Positions 54,389 to 59,619 of a stretch of 59,619 nucleotides of DNA are shown in pieces. Each line of letters begins with the position of its first letter. Positions within the stretch are counted from its first letter, which is position 1. The DNA lies in the NCBI RefSeq assembly GCF_000426245.1, contig NZ_AUEZ01000056.1, positions 1 through 59,619 of the forward strand. Direction: 5' to 3'. The notes beneath the pieces were generated by a model. It was not told the DNA's origin. It saw nothing but the letters and a program-made list of their open reading frames with translations, and ran no database searches. Made by a program: the position numbers and the translations under genes. The DNA comes from Bradyrhizobium sp. Ai1a-2. Lineage in GTDB: Bacteria > Pseudomonadota > Alphaproteobacteria > Rhizobiales > Xanthobacteraceae.

Positions 54389-54874
54389 TCAAGCGAGATC
54401 GGACTTCGCCATCGCCTTGGCGCCGGCAGCGATCGAGGCGACGATGTTCTGATAGCCGGTGCAGCGGCACAGATTGCCTTCGAGCTCTTCGCGGATGACC
54501 TCGTCGGAGAGGTCGTTGCCCTTGCGATGCACCAGGTCGAGCGCGGTCATGATCATGCCGGGCGTACAGAAGCCGCACTGCAGGCCATGATTCTCGCGGA
54601 ATGCTTCCTGCATCGGATGCAGCGGCCCGCCATCCGGCGCCAGTCCTTCGATAGTCTTGACCTCATGGCCATCGGCCATCACCGCGAGCGTGGTGCACGA
54701 CTTCACGGCCTTGCCGTCGAGATGCACGACGCAGGCGCCGCATTGCGAGGTGTCGCAACCGACATGGGTCCCAGTCAACCGCAGGTTTTCACGCAGGAAT
54801 TGGACGAGAAGGGTACGGGGGTCGACGTTACCGGTGACGGGATTGCCGTTCACGATCAGGGAAATCTTGGCCAT
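54389..54874 (-). CDS. coxS: CO dehydrogenase-type iron-sulfur subunit CoxS
   Basis: 161 aa with two [2Fe-2S] sites: plant-ferredoxin type Cys40, 45, 48 and 60 (GCDTSQCGACVV...KSC), and the helical site Cys100, 103, 136 and 138 (QCGFCTPGM...NLCRCTG). ATG at 54874 was chosen over GTG at 54880. All ligands are intact, so the subunit itself is not decayed. Confidence 0.94.
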   Translation of the reverse strand: MAKISLIVNGNPVTGNVDPRTLLVQFLRENLRLTGTHVGCDTSQCGACVVHLDGKAVKSCTTLAVMADGHEVKTIEGLAPDGGPLHPMQEAFRENHGLQCGFCTPGMIMTALDLVHRKGNDLSDEVIREELEGNLCRCTGYQNIVASIAAGAKAMAKSDLA

Positions 54875-55060
54875 CAGCACTCTCTTGATCTGCTCTGCCG
54901 CATATCGACAGAACAGGCGTTTAAAACCATTCCAAAGCCATAATATGGGCCATCACCGCAATGGGCAACCTCGCCCCTCGCATGGCCGGATGACGTCGCA
55001 CCGTTCTGACGCCGTTGTGCAGCGCCACTAGTCTTTATTCTGCAGTGAGCATTCTTGAAG

Positions 55061-55160
55061 CGTTTTCGAGCGAAGTGGATACCGGTTCGCGTGAAGAAAA
55101 CGCGTCAAAACAAGAATCTAGAGCTTCGGTTCTGATTCGGTCAGAACCGAATATGCTCTT
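55061..55160. repeat. Dispersed intergenic repeat, family E
   Basis: CGTTTTCGAGCGAAGTGGAT...CGCGTGAAGAAAACGCG, then a perfect inverted repeat TTCGGTTCTGA (55125-55135) and TCAGAACCGAA (55141-55151). The whole unit is a known-looking bradyrhizobial element; a decayed piece is at 15026-15064. Its hairpin lies just after the coxG stop. Confidence 0.8.
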
Positions 55161-55164
55161 AGTG

Positions 55165-55611
55165 TCAGCCTTGTACGGCCTTGGCGAAATTCGCGAAGAA
55201 TTCATCGGCCAGCTTCTTGGCCGTGCCGTTGATCAGGCGCTGACCGAGCTGGGCGAGCTTGCCGCCGATCTGCGCTTCGACATTATAACTCAGGAGTGTG
55301 CCGCCATCCTTGTCGGCAAGTGCGACCGTCGCACCGCCCTTGGCAAAACCGGCAACTCCGCCCTCGCCTTCGCCCGAGATCTTGTAGCCGTTGGGCGGAT
55401 CGAGATCCGATAGCATCACCTTGCCCTTGAAGCGCGCCGAGACGGGGCCGACCTTCATCTTGGCAACGGCGCGAAAGCCGTTGTCCTCGGTCTTCTCCAA
55501 TTCCTCGCAGCCGGGGATGCAGACCTTCAGCACCTCGGGATCGTTGAGCTTGGCCCACACGGCCTCGCGCGGCGCCGCAAGCTGGACCTCGCCGTTCATC
55601 GTCATTGCCAT
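55165..55611 (-). CDS. coxG: CoxG-like SRPBCC protein
   Basis: 148 aa. MNGEVQLAAPREAVWAKLNDPEVLKVCIPGCEELEK is the CoxG start, and GKLAQLGQRLINGTAKKLADEFF the end. CoxG belongs to the START/SRPBCC fold; in CO oxidisers it helps anchor the enzyme to the membrane. ATG at 55611 has GGAGG six bases upstream; two more in-frame ATGs follow within 12 bases. It is 290 bases ahead of coxS, so coxS probably has its own promoter in 54875-55060. Confidence 0.88.
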   Translation of the reverse strand: MAMTMNGEVQLAAPREAVWAKLNDPEVLKVCIPGCEELEKTEDNGFRAVAKMKVGPVSARFKGKVMLSDLDPPNGYKISGEGEGGVAGFAKGGATVALADKDGGTLLSYNVEAQIGGKLAQLGQRLINGTAKKLADEFFANFAKAVQG

Positions 55612-55802
55612 GAGAGCCTCCACGATCGCATCAAACCAACATCCAAGTAAAGCACGGCAGCCACAAAGGAAAGACCGGCATCTAACGACGAGCGATGCAT
55701 ATTCGCAGCGCAGCAAAACGGAGCCCACCCCTTGTGATGGCGCCGAGCGCGGTCAAGAAGGGCCATTGGCAGAGGCAGCCGGGAATGATTAGGTCGCGCG
55801 CG

Positions 55803-57161
55803 ATGAGCACATCCCTCTCCCCACTGGTGGCACCGATGCTGTCAAGCGCCGCGATGCGCGCGGTGTGCGACGATGCCGCCTATCTGCAGAATATGCTGGA
55901 TTTCGAGGCAGCGCTGGCGCGCGCCGAAGCGGCGGTTGGCGTGATTCCGGGCGCCGCGGCCGGCCCGATCGGCAGAGCCTGCCGAGCCGAATCATTCGAC
56001 CGCGCAACGCTCGCGGAAGCCGCTGTTCGGTCGGGCAATCTGGCGATCCCTCTGGTCAGGGCGCTCACCGCCGAGGTCGCCAAAGGGGACAAGGAGGCCG
56101 CGCGCTTTGTCCATTGGGGCGCGACCAGCCAGGACGTCATCGACACCGCGACCATGCTCGCCTTGCGCGCCGGCATCGATGTGCTGCTCGCCGAACTCGA
56201 CCGGGCCATAGCCGGCTTTGCCGAACTCGCCCGCCAGCATCGCGACACGGCGGTGGTCGCGCGCACCTGGCTGCAGCACGCGCTGCCGATGCCGTTCGGC
56301 CTCAAGCTCGCCGAATATGCCGCAAGCCTGCACCGCTCGCGTAGGCGTCTGCAGCGCCTGCGCCGCGAGGCATTGGCGCTGCAATTCGGCGGCGCCGCCG
56401 GCACGCTGGCTGCGCTTGGCGACAGGGGCATGGCGGTGGCCGAGCGGCTGGCACAGGAGCTCGGCCTGCCGCTGCCGGAGGCGCCCTGGCACACCCACCG
56501 TGACCGCATAGCGGAAATCGCGTCCGCTTTTGCCATCATCGCGGGAAGCTGCGGCAAGATCGCGCGCGACGTCTCGCTGATGATGCAGACCGACGTCGCC
56601 GAGGCGTTCGAGCCGTCGGGCGAAGGTCGCGGCGGCTCCTCCACGATGCCGCACAAGCGCAATCCCGTTGCCGCCGCAACGGCTCTCGCCGCCGCCACCA
56701 TGGCCCCCAATCTCGCCGCGACGATCTTCGCCGCGCAGGTCCAGGACCACGAGCGCAGCGCCGGGCCGTGGCATGCGGAATGGCCGACCTTGCCGACGCT
56801 GATGCTGGTCACATCAGGCGCGCTCGCCGCCACCGTCGAACTCGCCGAGGGCCTGGAAGTCGACGCCGTGCGCATGCGCGTCAACCTCGATGCGACCAAG
56901 GGGCTGATCATGGCCGAAGCGGTGTCGATGGCGCTCGCCGAAAGACTTGGAAAGAGCGAGGCGCATCATCTGATCGAAGCCGCCAGCAAGAAGGCCGTGG
57001 CCGAGCAGAAACACCTGAGCGACGTGTTGACCACGGATCCACGGATCACCGCACAGCTTGCCGCGGACCGAATTGAAAAACTGTTCGAACCGATGTCCTA
57101 TCAGGGCGCCTCGCAGGCGCTGATTGACCGCCTGCTCGCCTCGCTCCAGGATTTGTCGTAA
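55803..57161 (+). CDS. pcaB: 3-carboxy-cis,cis-muconate cycloisomerase
   Basis: 452 aa fumarase/aspartase superfamily. GSSTMPHKRNPVAAATAL is the signature, FVHWGATSQDVIDTATMLALR holds the conserved His and Thr-Ser, and QHALPMPFGLKLAEYAASLHR is typical of PcaB. It turns 3-carboxymuconate into 4-carboxymuconolactone in protocatechuate breakdown. ATG at 55803 (MSTSLSPLVAPML) fits the family; earlier in-frame ATGs add an unrelated head. Confidence 0.92.
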   Translation: MSTSLSPLVAPMLSSAAMRAVCDDAAYLQNMLDFEAALARAEAAVGVIPGAAAGPIGRACRAESFDRATLAEAAVRSGNLAIPLVRALTAEVAKGDKEAARFVHWGATSQDVIDTATMLALRAGIDVLLAELDRAIAGFAELARQHRDTAVVARTWLQHALPMPFGLKLAEYAASLHRSRRRLQRLRREALALQFGGAAGTLAALGDRGMAVAERLAQELGLPLPEAPWHTHRDRIAEIASAFAIIAGSCGKIARDVSLMMQTDVAEAFEPSGEGRGGSSTMPHKRNPVAAATALAAATMAPNLAATIFAAQVQDHERSAGPWHAEWPTLPTLMLVTSGALAATVELAEGLEVDAVRMRVNLDATKGLIMAEAVSMALAERLGKSEAHHLIEAASKKAVAEQKHLSDVLTTDPRITAQLAADRIEKLFEPMSYQGASQALIDRLLASLQDLS

Positions 57162-57171
57162 GACATTCGCG

Positions 57172-57275
57172 GTCATCCGGAGCGATGCGACAGCATCGAG
57201 CCCGGAATCCATTTCTCCGCCTGCGTCTGCGGCTCAATGGATTCCGGGCTCGCGCCAGGCGCGCCCCGGAATGAC
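57172..57275. repeat. Palindromic intergenic repeat, family C
   Basis: GTCATCCGGAGCG...GCGCCCCGGAATGAC with inner arms AGCCCGGAATCCATT and AATGGATTCCGGGCT. It fills the gap between pcaB and pcaD. Confidence 0.88.
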
Positions 57276-57300
57276 AGGAAAGAATGAGGGAACGCAGACC

Positions 57301-58083
57301 ATGCCGATGATCGACGCCGACGGATGCCTACTCAACGTCCAGGTGGAAGGCCGCGACGGCGGACCGACGCTGATGCTGTCGAATTCGCTCGGCTGCACGT
57401 TGCAGATGTGGGAGCCGCAGATGAAGGCGCTGACGCAGGTGTTCCGCGTCATCCGCTACGACCGGCGCGGCCACGGCAAGTCGCAGGTTCCTCCCGGTCC
57501 CTATTCGATGGAGCGGTTCGGCCGCGACGTGCTGGCGATCCTCGATGACCTCAACATCGAGAAGACGCATTGGTGCGGGCTGTCGATGGGCGGCATGGTC
57601 GGGCAATGGCTGGGGGCCAATGCGCCTGAACGCTTCGGCAAGATCATCCTCTCCAACACCGCCTGCCACTATCCGGACCCGACCAACTGGCACAACCGCA
57701 TCAAGGCGGTGAAGGAAGGCGGCCTCGCCGCCGTCGCCGATACCGTGATCGCGGGCTGGCTCACCGCGGATTTCCGCGAGCGCGAGCCACAGATCGCGGC
57801 CCGCATGAAGGCGATGCTGCTCGCCTCGCCTGCCGAGGGCTACATCGCCTGTTGCGAGGCGCTGTCGACGCTCGACCAGCGCGAGCTGTTGCCGAAGATC
57901 AAGAGCCCAACGCTGGTGATCGCCGGCCGTCACGATATGGCAACGCCGATCGCCGCCGGCGAATACATCCGCAGCCGCATTCCAGGCGCCAGCATGACCA
58001 TCCTCGATGCCGCGCACATCTCCAACGTCGAGCAGTCGCACGCCTTCACCGAAGCCGTGGTCGGCTTCCTGACGCAACGCTAA
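57301..58083 (+). CDS. pcaD: 3-oxoadipate enol-lactonase
   Basis: 260 aa alpha/beta hydrolase. Nucleophile elbow HWCGLSMGGMVGQWLG, acid region VIAGRHDMATP, and His in DAAHISNVEQ. LMLSNSLGCTLQMWEPQM is the PcaD oxyanion region. It hydrolyses 3-oxoadipate enol-lactone. ATG at 57301 directly follows the repeat with AGGGAACGC upstream. Confidence 0.93.
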   Translation: MPMIDADGCLLNVQVEGRDGGPTLMLSNSLGCTLQMWEPQMKALTQVFRVIRYDRRGHGKSQVPPGPYSMERFGRDVLAILDDLNIEKTHWCGLSMGGMVGQWLGANAPERFGKIILSNTACHYPDPTNWHNRIKAVKEGGLAAVADTVIAGWLTADFREREPQIAARMKAMLLASPAEGYIACCEALSTLDQRELLPKIKSPTLVIAGRHDMATPIAAGEYIRSRIPGASMTILDAAHISNVEQSHAFTEAVVGFLTQR

Positions 58084-58091
58084 CCAAGACC

Positions 58092-58173
58092 GTCATTGCG
58101 AGGAGCGAAGCGACGAAGCAATCCATGCCTCAGCACGCGGTGACATGGATTGCTTCGCTGCGCGTGCAATGAC
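58092..58173. repeat. Palindromic intergenic repeat, family A
   Basis: GTCATTGCGAGGAGCGAAG at the left and GCTGCGCGTGCAATGAC at the right, inner arms GAAGCAATCCATG and CATGGATTGCTTC. It fills the gap between pcaD and pcaC. Confidence 0.88.
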
Positions 58174-58187
58174 AGGAGGAGACAATC

Positions 58188-58580
58188 ATGGACGACGACA
58201 AGCGCCGCGACGAAGGCATGACCCAGCGCCGCAAAGTGCTCGGCAACGAATGGGTCGACAAATCGATCGCCAACCGCAACGCCTTCAACACCGATTTCCA
58301 GGACCTGATCACGCGCTATGCCTGGGGTGATATCTGGACGCGGCCGCATTTCGACCATCGCACGCGGCGCGTATTGGTGATCGGCACCATGGTCGCGCTT
58401 GGGCAATGGGACGAATTCCGCCTGCATGTGCGCGCAGCGCTGACCGAAGGCGGCTTTTCGCCCGATGACATCAAGGAGATCCTGCTGCAGCAGGCAATCT
58501 ATTGCGGCGTCCCCGCCGCCAACCATGCGGTGAAGGAAGCCTCCGCGATCGTCGCTGAACTAGGGCTGCTGGAGCGATAG
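58188..58580 (+). CDS. pcaC: 4-carboxymuconolactone decarboxylase
   Basis: 130 aa. RRKVLGNEWVDKSIANRNAFNTDFQDLITRYAWGDIWTR and LQQAIYCGVPAANHAVKEA are the PcaC motifs; unlike AhpD types it has no CxxC. It makes the enol-lactone used by PcaD. AGGAGGAGAC precedes the ATG. Its last 21 bases overlap the end of the converging membrane-protein gene. The dioxygenase pcaGH is not in the window. Confidence 0.93.
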   Translation: MDDDKRRDEGMTQRRKVLGNEWVDKSIANRNAFNTDFQDLITRYAWGDIWTRPHFDHRTRRVLVIGTMVALGQWDEFRLHVRAALTEGGFSPDDIKEILLQQAIYCGVPAANHAVKEASAIVAELGLLER

Positions 58581-59087
58581 CGCGCCAACCGGCCCCTCCA
58601 CGCGGGCCTCATCCCGCGCCTCGGCCACCCGCGGCGTGGCGCCTTCAACCAACAGCACGATGCCGATGCCGAGCAGCATCAACAGCTCGGTCGCATGCAG
58701 CCGCAGCGCCTCGGCCTCGCCGACCGCGGACGCCGCCAGCATGCTGACGAAGCTGAGCACGCTGCCGAGCACGAGCGCCATGCCAAGCGTCTCATCGCCG
58801 CCGCCGCGCTCGCGGACCGAGCGAAGCGAAAGCAGCACCAGGTACACCGCGAAAAAGGCAACCGTGGTGATCCGCACCAGCGCAAGCAGCCAGGCGACAC
58901 GCGCGCTCGCCATGCCCGACAGATGCAGATGATCGCCGATGAAGAACCCGATCGACACGCTCGGCCGTTCATAGAGACCGCGGATCGGCGAAACCATGAT
59001 CTGGAAGGCAATGCTCGTCCAGGCCGGGATGAAATAGGCCGCAAGCAGCGCGCCGCAAAATGAGCTGATCCGCCAGTTCGTCGACAT
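58560..59087 (-). CDS. Hypothetical integral membrane protein
   Basis: 175 aa with four membrane helices (about 9-30, 60-88, 98-120, 130-150). The start MSTNWRISSFCGALLAAYFIPAWTSIAF is supported by GGGAGCGGCGG before the ATG. WTSIAFQIMVSPIRGLYERPSVSIGFFIGDHL is the best conserved-looking stretch. I do not recognise the function. It converges with pcaC and overlaps it by 21 bases. Confidence 0.75.
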   Translation of the reverse strand: MSTNWRISSFCGALLAAYFIPAWTSIAFQIMVSPIRGLYERPSVSIGFFIGDHLHLSGMASARVAWLLALVRITTVAFFAVYLVLLSLRSVRERGGGDETLGMALVLGSVLSFVSMLAASAVGEAEALRLHATELLMLLGIGIVLLVEGATPRVAEARDEARVEGPVGALSLQQP

Positions 59088-59358
59088 CCGCCGCTCCCTG
59101 CTGTTCCGCTCGCCTGACGCCGCGACGGCGGTTCGGGCGAGGTAACTTCGTTGGAAGTGAAGCGGCAATCTAAACCCTTTGTTAACCTTAATTGGGGCGG
59201 CCGCTGTGACGACGTCCAAAAAGAAAGTCCCGCCTTTTCGGCAGGACTTTCCTTCTGCTCTCGCTTGGACGGGAAACTAGGTGGTGTGGACTCTAAGGAT
59301 TCCCTTTTAGGAGCAAATCAGATTCAAGGCTGCTTTTGGGGAGGCGGCCTTGGGTGTG
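59088..59358. other. 270-bp region between the membrane protein and the IS5-type element
   Basis: It holds the nested stem-loops at 59213-59271 and, from about 59280 on, the non-coding left end of the insertion element before its transposase start. No gene is seen. Confidence 0.6.
59213..59271. ncRNA. Nested stem-loop, possible small RNA or orphan terminator
   Basis: Inner hairpin AAAGTCCCGCC (59224-59234), loop TTTTC, GGCAGGACTTT (59240-59250), with one mismatch. An outer pair CGTCCAA (59213-59219) and TTGGACG (59265-59271) can close around it. No plus-strand gene leads into it, because pcaC ends 630 bases away and the gene between is on the other strand. It may be a small structured RNA or the terminator of a gene removed by the insertion next door. 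Confidence 0.35.
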
Positions 59359-59619
59359 ATGGATCGTTTGGTTTTGAGCGACGCGGCGTGGGAGCGGATG
59401 GCGCCGCTGATCATAGGTCGTCCCGACCAGAAGGGCTCGACCGGGCGCGACAATCGGATGTTTGTTGAAGGCGTATTGTGGATCGTGCGTACGGGTTCTC
59501 CGTGGCGCGACCTTCCGGAAGTGTTCGGGGATTGGAACAGCGTATTTCGGCGCTTCAGTCGATGGAGCATCAAGGGCGTTTGGTGGCGGATCTTCGAGGC
59601 GATGTCCGATGATCCGGAC
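59359..59619 (+). mobile_element. 5' part of an IS5-family transposase gene
   Basis: 87 codons to the window edge. MDRLVLSDAAWERMAPLI, GSTGRDNRMFVEGVLWIVRTG, and SPWRDLPEVFGDWNSVFRRFSRW are the N-terminal (DUF4096) signature of IS5-type transposases, IS427-like group. The first half of such elements is often a separate frame joined by ribosomal frameshift. The catalytic DDE region lies outside. The left inverted repeat is probably within 59280-59320 but its exact edge cannot be set from one end. Confidence 0.85.

Overview
The window looks like chromosome of a Bradyrhizobium-type alphaproteobacterium (Nitrobacteraceae). The support is very high GC with long antisense shadow frames, an Irr-type iron box, a CIRCE element on groESL, CtrA-type half-sites, a usg gene, a pca and cox gene set, and many small palindromic intergenic repeats of the kind common in bradyrhizobia. 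No tRNA, rRNA or CRISPR array was seen. The window is bracketed by insertion-sequence material: a frame-shifted IS701-like transposase tail at the left edge and the start of an IS5-family transposase at the right edge.

Left part (0.3-6.2 kb): household redox and salvage genes. They are a quinone oxidoreductase-like MDR protein, a 2-hydroxychromene-2-carboxylate isomerase-like protein, a glutathione transferase, a short MetE-core (MesD-like) methionine synthase, xanthine phosphoribosyltransferase (gpt) and a one-domain CinA-like protein. Next (6.4-19.6 kb) comes the Anbu locus: circularly permuted ATP-grasp, alpha-E and transglutaminase genes, with the Anbu proteasome-like peptidase itself about 8.5 kb further on. 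Between them lies an accessory block. It holds a TonB siderophore receptor with an Irr/ICE-like box and a PepSY-TM putative reductase, a tandem duplication of a flavin monooxygenase-like gene with its leader, an alpha/beta hydrolase and an AhpD-like protein.

Middle part (19.9-39 kb): a CNT nucleoside transporter, a cupin with a histone-like basic tail, usg, and groESL with CIRCE. Then comes a carbon-metabolism patch: a PPi-type phosphofructokinase beside an archaeal-type FBP aldolase/phosphatase, an orphan TRAP binding protein, and a xoxFGJ-like PQQ dehydrogenase operon whose dehydrogenase carries a lanthanide-type Asp pair but no vicinal Cys pair. Envelope genes follow: an extra lepB next to a wrecked slipin gene, a DUF2778 protein with two CtrA-like boxes, and GT39 plus a GT2-GtrA fusion.

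Right part (39-59.6 kb): DUF72/DUF488, PhzF, a membrane guanylate/adenylate cyclase, a TetR-controlled HlyD/ABC export operon, a zinc alcohol dehydrogenase and a DUF4189 protein. A carbon-monoxide-dehydrogenase-type operon follows, with coxG, S, M, D, E, two XdhC-type genes and a molybdopterin cytidylyltransferase, but no gene for the large catalytic subunit CoxL. The protocatechuate genes pcaB, pcaD and pcaC come last, separated by repeats. All calls are from reading the sequence; no database search was run.
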